A stretch of DNA of 44,882 bases from Cyanobacteria bacterium REEB67 (GTDB lineage Bacteria; Cyanobacteriota; Vampirovibrionia; Obscuribacterales; Obscuribacteraceae): contig JAGXAB010000053.1 in NCBI GenBank assembly GCA_018971775.1, forward strand, positions 1 through 44,882, given 5' to 3'. A program made the translations under genes and the position numbers. Every line of letters begins with the position of its first letter. The stretch's first letter is position 1. The notes below the pieces were generated by a model. It worked only from the letters and a program-made list of their open reading frames with translations, did not search any database and was not told the origin of the DNA. This document shows positions 32,721 through 40,276 of the stretch, in pieces.

Positions 32721-32963
32721 ATGTCAAAACGACGTAGTCAGCCTGTGAAGCCTCCGAAGGACAAGCGCGCCGCTTCGCTGCACGTCGGTGTTATCACCGT
32801 CGAGCAGCAGCGGAAGATGCGCAAAGCCAGAGAGAGGCAGGAGCGAATCGCCCTCGAAAGAGAAATTCGTCCGACAGGAGCAGGAGCACACGGTGGCAAT
32901 AGCAAACGCGACATCAATCGCAAGGCGCGCAGACAGGCAAAGCTGGAGACATCCGGTGACTAA
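32721..32963 (+). CDS. small highly basic protein
   Basis: An 80-aa protein with Lys/Arg making up roughly a third of residues (a central helix with KMRKARERQER and a tail KRDINRKARRQAK), likely to bind nucleic acid or ribosomes. GAGAGGG lies before the ATG. It is 13 bp after the preceding gene and is followed by a strong terminator, so it ends the HAD unit. Confidence 0.65.
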   Translation: MSKRRSQPVKPPKDKRAASLHVGVITVEQQRKMRKARERQERIALEREIRPTGAGAHGGNSKRDINRKARRQAKLETSGD

Positions 32964-32991
32964 CCTGCTGCGTCGTTGCCACCAGCTCTTC

Positions 32992-33030
32992 AGAGAATGG
33001 CCCTTCTTCGGGTCATTCTCTTTTGCTTTT
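32992..33030 (+). terminator. intrinsic terminator of the HAD unit
   Basis: AGAGAATGGCCC (32992-33003) pairs with GGGTCATTCTCT (33010-33021) with one wobble around a TTCTTC loop, followed by TTTGCTTTT. It interrupts a longer in-frame extension of the next gene, so that gene must begin later. Confidence 0.88.
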
Positions 33031-33129
33031 ATTCTACTACATTCTATAGTACTACAGGCACTAAGACAGGTGAAAGAATTGGAACGGACTGACTTAATCC
33101 GTTATCGTCTTCAGGGGTATGCTGGAAGC

Positions 33130-33795
33130 ATGATCATTCGCAGCAAAAAACAAGCTCTGACTCTGCTCGGCACAACAGCCGGAATAAGCCTGATTGCCGC
33201 CGGGAGCATGCATCCGCTGCGTCTCGATATCGCTCGACGCTTTTACGATTGGGGTATAACTTACAAAGCGATGGGCTGGCCGGCCGGTTCGCGGGAAGCA
33301 TTTAATTGCGCTGCGCTTTTCGGGCAGGGGGATCCAGTGGCTACGGCCGCGCTTCGCTATCGAGACACGAAACTGCCGGTCCATCCAGTTCCGGGCGATG
33401 CAATCGAAATGAACATCAACGGCTACAACGCCAATAAAAAGAAAGACAGGGGTTCGGCGATATATTTATTTCGCGAATGCATCAGGCGCTATCCCGATTT
33501 CGAATGGCCCTACAACAATCTCTGCAGTCTCTATATTGATGAAGGAAAATATGCGCAGGCGGAAAAATACGGCCTGCAGGCGATTGCCATTAACCCCAAA
33601 TATGTTAACGCCCTGGTCAACATGGCGATTCTAAAAGACAGACAGGACGACCTGACCGCTGCCCGCACCTATCTCGACCGAGCCCTTGCGGCGGATCCAA
33701 CCGATGCTGGTGCCGTGCGGATGAATGCCAGTTTAAAATTGGAAGAGTTAAGGGCAAAAGACGACGAGGTGAAAGAGCGGTACACCGGGCAATAA
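33130..33795 (+). CDS. TPR protein with N-terminal membrane anchor or signal
   Basis: A 221-aa protein from the ATG at 33130. A basic-hydrophobic N-terminus (SKKQALTLLGTTAGISLIAAG) suggests an anchor or signal peptide. Residues 110-205 hold about three TPR-like units (GSAIYLFRECIRRYPDF, YAQAEKYGLQAIAINPKY, LTAARTYLDRALAADPTD). The start is uncertain because the SD is poorly spaced, but the terminator at 32992-33030 excludes much longer versions. It may mediate protein-protein contacts at the membrane. Confidence 0.7.
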   Translation: MIIRSKKQALTLLGTTAGISLIAAGSMHPLRLDIARRFYDWGITYKAMGWPAGSREAFNCAALFGQGDPVATAALRYRDTKLPVHPVPGDAIEMNINGYNANKKKDRGSAIYLFRECIRRYPDFEWPYNNLCSLYIDEGKYAQAEKYGLQAIAINPKYVNALVNMAILKDRQDDLTAARTYLDRALAADPTDAGAVRMNASLKLEELRAKDDEVKERYTGQ

Positions 33796-33902
33796 TGCCT
33801 GGCATTCGCAAAACTCACCTGAGCACCTGGACTTAACCGCCTACCGACTTCGAGGCTTGCAGTCCAAGAGATTGCCAGCCTCGATCAATAAATCTTGAAT
33901 CT

Positions 33903-34673
33903 TTAGCGCCGCATGCCCCGCGATTCTATATTGTGTTCGTATTCGGTCAACTCATCGATGCGCTTTTGGCAGGCCTGTGTTATGTCACTTTTTTCGCGTT
34001 CGAATTCTTTCGTCAGCTTATCAATACGTCCCTGCGCATCTGTCTTCACTTGATTTTGATAGTCTTGCCGGTAAAAAGCACCGCGCCGGCCGCGGGGAGC
34101 GTTGTACATAGCCTGACTCTGATCCTGTTTGATCTGAGCAACGTGATCGTCGAAAGAGCGCTTTTTAATTGCAATCCTGTCTTTGGACTCTTGCAGCAGG
34201 CGAGCGGTTTCTTCCTGAATCTTCTCGTCGGCAGAATGGTTCATACCCGCCATGGGAAAAGCCGGAGCAGCGGCAAGGGCCGGAGATTGCACAGCTCTCA
34301 TGCGACGCTGATTGCTGATTTGCTGAAGAGCTTTACGAGCATAGATTGCCTCTGGGGAATTCTTGGCGCCGCGCAGACAATCTTTATAAGCAGCCTCCGC
34401 CTGCGCTATTTGATTGAGTTTGACGCAAATATTTCCGAGCAAATAGTGAGCTGTCAAATTTCTAGGATGGCCGGCAATCAGACTCTCAGCAAGGTGTTTA
34501 GCTCTATCGTAATTTCCAGCGTCATATTGAGAGACAACGGCGCGAAACTGCACGCCGTTGTCTTCAGCCAGAGTCGAACACAATGAATGCGGCGCTGCAA
34601 GCACGAGGATCAAAACTGTTTTTATTGCTCTATTAAACAATCGCTTACGCTCGGCTCGAAATGGCCGCTTCAA
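33903..34673 (-). CDS. secreted TPR/coiled-coil protein
   Basis: A 256-aa protein with an export signal (AIKTVLILVLAAPHSLCSTLAED, about 16-37), TPR-like repeats at about 42-115 (YDAGNYDRAKHLAESLIAGHP, LNQIAQAEAAYKDCLRG) and a long charged coiled-coil region (about 145-250) with Arg/Gly/Tyr in its middle. It starts at TTG with an AGAG-type SD, as no ATG is available upstream. Possibly an envelope scaffold; I recognise no family. Confidence 0.7.
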   Translation of the reverse strand: MKRPFRAERKRLFNRAIKTVLILVLAAPHSLCSTLAEDNGVQFRAVVSQYDAGNYDRAKHLAESLIAGHPRNLTAHYLLGNICVKLNQIAQAEAAYKDCLRGAKNSPEAIYARKALQQISNQRRMRAVQSPALAAAPAFPMAGMNHSADEKIQEETARLLQESKDRIAIKKRSFDDHVAQIKQDQSQAMYNAPRGRRGAFYRQDYQNQVKTDAQGRIDKLTKEFEREKSDITQACQKRIDELTEYEHNIESRGMRR

Positions 34674-35035
34674 TCTGCTCTTTCAACCGATCAGCAATAT
34701 CGACCAATACCAGTTTTTACCCGGTCTAATGATATTGCGAATTCTTTGCCATTTCGCGAACTTGAGGACTATCGCCACTTGTCACTGAGAAAAAAGCGGA
34801 GTCTTACTACACTACTACATAAAGATAGGCGAAAAAAAATTTACGGAAGAGCGTTATCGCCAGCTGAGTTTTCCAGGTTTTCTATCGACGGAGTGAGAGA
34901 GGCTTTCACCGGCTCTCACTCTATCGAGATTTCCATTGACTACGCGCCAAAGTCCCCTTGCAGATCAAGTGCCTCGCTGAGGAGAACGTTTGCTGAGCAG
35001 GCGACTTTATAATCACGCAGAGCTTGGTTAAAGGG
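34674..35035. other. gene-free stretch
   Basis: About 360 bp between two leftward genes. Reading frames crossing it lack SD sites and look like shadows. No repeat or RNA gene was seen. It presumably contains the promoter of the secreted TPR gene. Confidence 0.45.
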
Positions 35036-35410
35036 CTAAGCAATATCGCGATAGCCGGTCCCAATGTTGGCAAGCACGCGCTGTACTTGGGACGATGCTT
35101 TACGAGCGTAGTCGAGCGCGACTTCAGGCAGATCCATGCGGTAAAACATGTAGCCGAGATCACGCAACTGGACAAGGACATCGACTTCCTTTTTGGCAAC
35201 GAGCGGCTGACCTTCAGCGATTCCGGCCCGCACGATGCTCAGCATCGCGTTGGCAGATTCGAGAAGATCAGCGGCTTCTTTGCCGTCGGCGAGCGCTTTG
35301 GCCAGCTTAATCTCCCGTTCGGCTCTGGCACGACGCTGCAAAATGACACCGACCGGCACGAGGACAAGAGCGGAGACACTGGCGGCGAGAGCGGAGATAT
35401 TGATACGCAT
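35036..35410 (-). CDS. small membrane-anchored helical protein
   Basis: A 124-aa protein with an N-terminal hydrophobic segment (about 5-25, ISALAASVSALVLVPVGVIL) followed by a basic stop and about 95 residues of helices (AEREIKLAKALADGKEAADLLESA, YMFYRMDLPEVALDYARKA) resembling one or two TPR-like hairpins. The ATG follows AAAGGA. It is preceded by a set of direct repeats (35449-35525) that may regulate it. Unknown function. Confidence 0.7.
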   Translation of the reverse strand: MRINISALAASVSALVLVPVGVILQRRARAEREIKLAKALADGKEAADLLESANAMLSIVRAGIAEGQPLVAKKEVDVLVQLRDLGYMFYRMDLPEVALDYARKASSQVQRVLANIGTGYRDIA

Positions 35411-35448
35411 AAATAAAATCCTTTCTGCAAAAAATAGAGAAAAATAAA

Positions 35449-35525
35449 GCGACTAAAACATGACTGAAGCTCTACACAAATCCGACCAAAATATGACTAA
35501 GAATGCGACCAAAAGATGACTGAAG
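35449..35525. repeat. three short direct repeats upstream of the small membrane gene
   Basis: Three copies of a CGAC(C/T)AAAA-N-ATGACT element begin at 35450, 35483 and 35506 (spacings 33 and 23 bp), 40-115 bp upstream of the leftward start at 35410. The copies differ at one or two positions. This layout suits an iterated transcription-factor site. Confidence 0.6.
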
Positions 35526-35776
35526 AACAGCTGGTCTAGGACGTCTAACTCACGCTAGCAATCGAGGCAAGAAGCAATGTTCGTATGTAGGGCTTTAAGA
35601 GAGATTTGTTGAAAGGGAGGGAAGAAAAGGTAACTGCTCTAATCTACAGGAGGATTATCTGACTACCAAATGATCTCGGTGGAAAAGCAGGAGATGGCGG
35701 CGTTAATTTGCATTTGCAAATTGATTAACTCACGCTATTCGCGTCAGCGCATGTGAGCGACCAGCACTACCGCCAC

Positions 35777-35941
35777 AGACAATCGGCGATTGTCTTGTTC
35801 GATAATTTCCGCCTTTTAAAGGCTTAGTTTTGGCTTTGTTCGATAATTATGGCCTTTTTACAGGGTCGATTTTGCCTTTGTTCGATACTTAAATCAGCGC
35901 AACCCCCCTGCTTTCGGCTTATATCTCAAAGTATCGAACAA
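35777..35941. repeat. iteron-like array of TTGTTCGATA elements with dyads
   Basis: TTGTTCGATAATT occurs at 35795-35807 and 35836-35848, and TTGTTCGATACTT at 35878-35890 (periods 41 and 42 bp, about four helical turns). An inverted copy AAGTATCGAACAA at 35929-35941 makes a perfect dyad with the third. A perfect AGACAATC-GGC-GATTGTCT hairpin at 35777-35795 adjoins the first copy. The elements lie in about 690 bp of non-coding DNA (35411-36096). Confidence 0.8.
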
Positions 35942-36022
35942 AACATTGGTAGATCCTCTCCCCAATAGGCCAAGCCAAAAGGCCAAATAAAAAAAACACG
36001 TTACGCAGTGTAGTAGCAAATT

Positions 36023-36067
36023 AAAAAAAGAAACGAAGATGGGGAGCTGAAACCAGCCCCTCATCTT
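36023..36067 (-). terminator. intrinsic terminator of the second nadD
   Basis: AAGATGGGGAGCTG (36036-36049) pairs, with two imperfections, with the arm ending at 36067, and seven Ts follow on the leftward strand (36023-36029). It is 30 bp past the stop of the second nadD. Confidence 0.8.
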
Positions 36068-36096
36068 GTTTCCTAAAAACCAAGGCCTGCGAAAAA

Positions 36097-36732
36097 TCAG
36101 ACCTGCTTTTTCTGATAGTGACCGGCTGCAAGCATGCGCGCGTTGACCTTGTCGTGGACGAGGTAACGCACGCTCTTGCCCTGTTTGAGCCAGTCGCGGA
36201 TGAGGGTGCTCGAGACTTCGTTAGCCGGAGCGGCAAGAATAGCCAGCTCGGCGGTCGGCAAAACAGCCTGGAATACGGGCAGCCACTGCTTGAGCAGAGC
36301 CTGATCCGAATCGGACGTCTGCCTGGGTGAAACAACAACGCGACAGAGAGCGAGAAACTCGGCAGCGCGAGCGTATTTCGCCAGCACCGGCAGATTGTCT
36401 TCACCGATGATGAAATTCAAACGCACGTCGGTGACGCCGGCAGCCAGGTAATCAGCCTTGATTTGCTTGAGCGTGTCGATCGTCCAGGTGATGCCGGGAC
36501 GGTCGATTTCAATACGCGACGCTTCGAAAAGTTCGTTGTCGGAGCAAGCCAGTTGCACCAGCTCGAAGCGTGCTTCCTTGTCGAGCAGGCCGTCCTTCTT
36601 GTGAGGAGGGTCGCCGCTCGGGACAAAGAGCACTTTGCTCACGCCGAGCTGATCGAGGGCGCATTGTCCGACTAAAAGATGGCGGGAATGAATGGGGTTG
36701 AAGGCCCCTCCCATGATACCGATCTCTTTCAT
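36097..36732 (-). CDS. nadD: NadD-like nicotinate-nucleotide adenylyltransferase, second copy
   Basis: A 211-aa nucleotidyltransferase with GGAFNPIHSRH (a GxFNPxHxxH motif in which the usual Gly before the last His is Arg), GDPPHKKDG, a WTIDTLKQI helix, FIIGEDNL and SSTLIRDWL near the C-terminus, all NadD landmarks. It should convert NaMN to NaAD. It differs clearly from the copy in the NAD cluster, so it is not a recent duplicate. The ATG at 36730-36732 has a distant GGAAAA. It stands alone between terminators, which suggests independent expression. Which copy is the housekeeping enzyme cannot be told. Confidence 0.88.
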   Translation of the reverse strand: MKEIGIMGGAFNPIHSRHLLVGQCALDQLGVSKVLFVPSGDPPHKKDGLLDKEARFELVQLACSDNELFEASRIEIDRPGITWTIDTLKQIKADYLAAGVTDVRLNFIIGEDNLPVLAKYARAAEFLALCRVVVSPRQTSDSDQALLKQWLPVFQAVLPTAELAILAAPANEVSSTLIRDWLKQGKSVRYLVHDKVNARMLAAGHYQKKQV

Positions 36733-36789
36733 ATTTTTTGTTTTCCGTTCCGGCGCCAACGCAAATCTGCCCTGGCACCCCTTAAAGCC

Positions 36790-36824
36790 AAAAAAACTCC
36801 TGGACCCCGCGAGGGATCCAGGAG
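36790..36824 (-). terminator. intrinsic terminator of the small Thr/Ala-rich gene
   Basis: CTCCTGGA (36797-36804) pairs with TCCAGGAG (36817-36824), extended by CCC/GGG around a short loop, with seven Ts on the leftward strand (36790-36796). It is a strong Rho-independent terminator 29 bp after the stop. Confidence 0.9.
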
Positions 36825-36852
36825 CAGAGTTGGAAAACCGGAAGCGCCGGAA

Positions 36853-37101
36853 TTACTTCGCGGCGTTGGTCTTGGTCGAGGAGGTCGTGCCGAGGGTGAC
36901 GCTGGCGCTGTGGCCGTTGTCCTCGGTGGTGTCGCCCTCGGTGGCGGAGACGTTCAGGGTCGCGGCGGCGGTGACGGACTTGTTGGTCGCGTCGCCGAGC
37001 TCACCCTTGGCGGTGGAAGTGGCCAGGTCCAGGACGGTGTCCAGGTTCTTGGCGCGCTTGGCGGCTTTCGGGTCGGGAGTGGTGGTCTTGGTGTTCGACA
37101 T
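36853..37101 (-). CDS. small Thr/Ala-rich protein
   Basis: An 82-aa protein from the ATG at 37099-37101 (SD AGAGGA). A basic N-terminus (PDPKAAKRAKNLDTVLDLATS) is followed by a low-complexity Thr/Ala/Ser/Gly region with alternating polar and small residues. No transmembrane helix or family is recognised. It has its own strong terminator, so it is probably an abundantly transcribed single gene, consistent with its GC-rich, uniform codons. Confidence 0.7.
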   Translation of the reverse strand: MSNTKTTTPDPKAAKRAKNLDTVLDLATSTAKGELGDATNKSVTAAATLNVSATEGDTTEDNGHSASVTLGTTSSTKTNAAK

Positions 37102-37320
37102 GATTTTATCCTCTGGCATTTAAGCCATGTGAATGTGCGGCTAATCGGAATGATCGGCCACGGGTTTATGCTTTGGGTTTACGGTAAGAGGACGGCACGA
37201 GCAGCCGGACTGATTCTTACCAGTGCCAGTCCGACTAGCTTTTACACTCGCCGGTGACGGCTCGTGCCAATTTGCAACACTGACGAATTTAGCGATTCAG
37301 CGATTCACCAATTCAGCGCA

Positions 37321-39927
37321 TCAGCGCTGATTGGAGCCGCTGGAGATATCGGCGATCGCCCACTTGCCACCACCGGTAAGGGTGAGGCACTGCTGGTGGA
37401 ATTTATCCAGCGTCGAGCGGTGACCGACCGAAACGTAGGTCGAGCCGAGCTTCTGCAGCGTCGTGTAGAGACGCGCTTCGCTGTCCTCGTCGAGAGCGCT
37501 GGTGACTTCGTCGAGGAAGACGAATTCAGGCTTGTGCACCAGGACACGGGCGAAGACCAGACGCTGCTGTTCGCCGCCGGAGAGTTCCTGAGACCAGTTG
37601 CGTACAGCGTCGAGACCCTCCGGATAGCGCGAGGCGATATCGGGGAAGTTGGCTTCCACGAGGCACTCGTTCAGGAAGTCGTCCGAGACATCCGTTCGCA
37701 TGCTGGCGAGCAGAGCGCGCTGCTGTTCGGCTTCCGAAGATTCCGGATGGATGCCCGGATAGAGCAACTGCTGACGCAGCGAGCCGAGGATCATGTACGG
37801 CTTTTGCGAGAGGAACATCGTCTTGCTCAGCACCGGGCGCACAATCGTGCCCGTGCCAAGCCGCCAGAGTCCGCCAAAGCCGCGCAGCGTCGAGCTCTTG
37901 CCGGATCCGCTCTTGCCCTTGATGATCAGACCCGAACCCTTGGGCACGGAGAGAGAGACATCGTCGAGCAGCTTCTTCGTGCCATCCGGCGTGAAGAGGG
38001 TGACGTGCTCGAGGGCGATGCGGTCGGCGATCTCCATCGAGATCGCGGTCTGACCGGGCTCCTCGTAGCGATCACGCGCGTCGAGCGCATCCATGAAACC
38101 ACTCAAACGACTGACGTACGCAGCAAAGCCCGAAATCGTCCCGAGTTCGGAGACGAACAGGCTAAGCGAGCTGAGCACCTGGTCGAAGGCGAGACCAGCC
38201 TGCGTGAAGGCGCCGAACTTGACGTGGCCGGCGAAGAAGAGCGGCGCAATGAAGATGGACGGGATGATCACGACCATGTAGCTGAACGCTTTCTGGAACA
38301 TGCTCACATTTCGCGAGTACGAAATGATTTCCATGTTGTTCTTGATCGCCGCATCTAGACGCTGCAGGACTTGCTTCTTCTCAGACTCCGCACCACTGTA
38401 GAAAGCGATGCTCTCGACGTTATCCCTGATTCGCACCAGGTTGTATCGATAGTCCGCTTCCAGGCGCTTCTGGCTGTAGCTCAACCGAATCATCTTGAAC
38501 GAGAGGAAGACCGAAATCGCCGTACCGACGAGGGCGTAGACGAAGACGACGCTGACCAGCTTGGGCGAAATCAGCCACAGGATTGTGAAGAAGCTGATGA
38601 AAGTGATCACCGAATCGACGAGCGTCAGCACCAGGCTGAGGGCACCGCCGGTGAAGCCTTCGACGTCGTTGGCGATACGTTCGTCGGGGTTATCGACGAG
38701 CTGGTTGTTGCTCAGGCGATAGAAATTATTGCCGGCGAAGTATTGCTCGAGCATGTAGCGCGTGAACCAGCGCCGCCAGACGACGACGAGCAAGCTCTTG
38801 ATCCAGGCGAAGAAGACAACGACCGGAGTGGCGACGAGGAAGATGCCGCCGTATTCGAAGAGGTTTTTCCAGTAGGTCGGTTGATCCTTGGACTGCAGGG
38901 CATCCTGGAAAGCGCCGGCGACGGTGTTGATGCCGACGTTCATCATGTTCACCGAGAGCAGGAAGAAAGCGAGCAGAGCCATGAAGCCCCAGGCTTTCCA
39001 CTTTTCGGTGTAAGTGATCTTTTCCACGACCATCGCGCCACCGGTGAAGGAGAAGGCGAAGGACAGCACACCGAGGCCGGCGAAGCCGATCAAGGTGGGG
39101 ACGTAAGCGAGACTGAGCGCGGCGCTCAAGCCATTGTAGACGGCAGGCAGACCGGGGATGGCCGGCACGAGCGAGGTGAGCGAAGGCAGGAAGAAGAAGG
39201 CGATGACGCACAACGTAGCGAAGGCGGCGAGTATCCGACGCGCTTGCATCAGATACATGGCCAGACCTACTACCAGCATGCCGAAGACAAGCACCACACT
39301 CGAGCTGATCTCAGCCGGGAGGTAAGGCGCCAGATAAGGCATGGAAGGCACAACGGCGGCGAAAGCCACGGCAAGCACGCCGAGCGAAATCAGGCGACGC
39401 TTGAAGATGAGGACGAGGAAAGTTGTTGCCAGCGATACCGACAACCCTGCCAATCCCCAGATGTAACCCTGCTTCAGCCACCCCACGATTGGAGAGCCGA
39501 GAATGGTATCGAGAACGAAGTGTCCGACGGTCGAGAAGACCGTTTCGACGACTGTGGGCACAAACGACCACTGCTGAGCGATAACGCCTAGACCAGAGAA
39601 GATGCCGCCGACAGCGAAGACCAGAAGGAAGGCGAGAAGCGGGAAGAAACCCCAGCCGGCGGTGAGCTTGCTGAAGTTGACGAGGCGCTCTTTGCCCTGG
39701 TCGGACATATCCGGGCGGATACCGTAGGCGCTAAACCACGGATCCCCGGAGGTGAAGAAGGGTTTGGAGATGCGCCACACACTGCGCCACAGCCCCAGAC
39801 TGAAAATACTCGTATTTTGGTTCATGAAGAGCCTATCATGCAAAATTGCCGCTGCTACAGGGTCCTGTAACTGCGCGGCCGGTTGATCTGTATAAGCAAG
39901 TAAAAACCGCTTCGTCCATTGAGTCAT
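37321..39927 (-). CDS. SbmA/ABCD-like ABC transporter with extended membrane domain
   Basis: About 868 aa from the ATG at 39925-39927 (AGG-like SD); ATG at 39823-39825 is a possible shorter start. The N-terminus carries roughly six extra hydrophobic helices (about 75-310). A core ABCD/SbmA membrane domain follows (about 325-600) with the NPDERIANDVEGF motif. The nucleotide-binding domain is fully canonical: Walker A GKSGSGKSS (K677), signature LSGGEQQR (about 784-791), Walker B FVFLDE (D806, E807) and switch H836. It should be an active ATPase. It belongs to the same subfamily as the degenerate protein at 24210 and could be its catalytic partner. Relatives move peptides, cobalamin or acyl-CoA across the membrane. 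Confidence 0.9.
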   Translation of the reverse strand: MTQWTKRFLLAYTDQPAAQLQDPVAAAILHDRLFMNQNTSIFSLGLWRSVWRISKPFFTSGDPWFSAYGIRPDMSDQGKERLVNFSKLTAGWGFFPLLAFLLVFAVGGIFSGLGVIAQQWSFVPTVVETVFSTVGHFVLDTILGSPIVGWLKQGYIWGLAGLSVSLATTFLVLIFKRRLISLGVLAVAFAAVVPSMPYLAPYLPAEISSSVVLVFGMLVVGLAMYLMQARRILAAFATLCVIAFFFLPSLTSLVPAIPGLPAVYNGLSAALSLAYVPTLIGFAGLGVLSFAFSFTGGAMVVEKITYTEKWKAWGFMALLAFFLLSVNMMNVGINTVAGAFQDALQSKDQPTYWKNLFEYGGIFLVATPVVVFFAWIKSLLVVVWRRWFTRYMLEQYFAGNNFYRLSNNQLVDNPDERIANDVEGFTGGALSLVLTLVDSVITFISFFTILWLISPKLVSVVFVYALVGTAISVFLSFKMIRLSYSQKRLEADYRYNLVRIRDNVESIAFYSGAESEKKQVLQRLDAAIKNNMEIISYSRNVSMFQKAFSYMVVIIPSIFIAPLFFAGHVKFGAFTQAGLAFDQVLSSLSLFVSELGTISGFAAYVSRLSGFMDALDARDRYEEPGQTAISMEIADRIALEHVTLFTPDGTKKLLDDVSLSVPKGSGLIIKGKSGSGKSSTLRGFGGLWRLGTGTIVRPVLSKTMFLSQKPYMILGSLRQQLLYPGIHPESSEAEQQRALLASMRTDVSDDFLNECLVEANFPDIASRYPEGLDAVRNWSQELSGGEQQRLVFARVLVHKPEFVFLDEVTSALDEDSEARLYTTLQKLGSTYVSVGHRSTLDKFHQQCLTLTGGGKWAIADISSGSNQR

Positions 39928-39963
39928 CTCACAACCTGAATCACCTGGATATGCGCGCATCAA

Positions 39964-40098
39964 AACCACTTCGTGAGAAGTGAGAATGAGAGGCGGAGGC
40001 GGTGCGGGTGTTGTGCTCTTTAGGTGTTTTGTTGAAGGTTGGTGAAGTGGTTGATATAAAACCCTTACCAAAGGCTCCTGATTGGATACAAACCACTT
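39964..40098. promoter_or_regulatory. AACCACTT boxes upstream of the large ABC transporter
   Basis: AACCACTT at 39964-39971, its complement AAGTGGTT at 40045-40052, and AACCACTT again at 40091-40098; the last two form an inverted pair around an AT-rich segment that could hold the leftward promoter. The boxes lie within 175 bp of the ABC start and are candidate operator half-sites. The rest of 39928-40276 shows no gene. Confidence 0.4.
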
Positions 40099-40276
40099 GA
40101 GGTTATCTGAGTAAGAAACAAGAAAAGATGTTTTTCACTTGGCAAGCCTCTCGCGCGAGGCGCACCCCCTTGCGCGGGCGATAAGTGTCAAGAAAACGAC
40201 AATGGCGCGGTTGCAAAGCGGCGCGAATTCGTCGAAATTTGGCCTTTTCACGACTTTCCGTGAAAGTTAGCAGATC

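Noticed and set aside
32788..33129. Long N-terminal extension of the TPR gene at 33130
   Set aside because: The extension overlaps the basic 80-aa gene and crosses a strong intrinsic terminator at 32992-33030.
35795..35890. tRNA T-loop signal (GTTCGAT) within the repeat array
   Set aside because: No acceptor or anticodon stems can be formed around any copy.
35777..35941. Chromosomal replication origin or CRISPR array
   Set aside because: No DnaA boxes or dnaA/dnaN genes are near; only four elements with unequal intervening sequence, and no cas genes.
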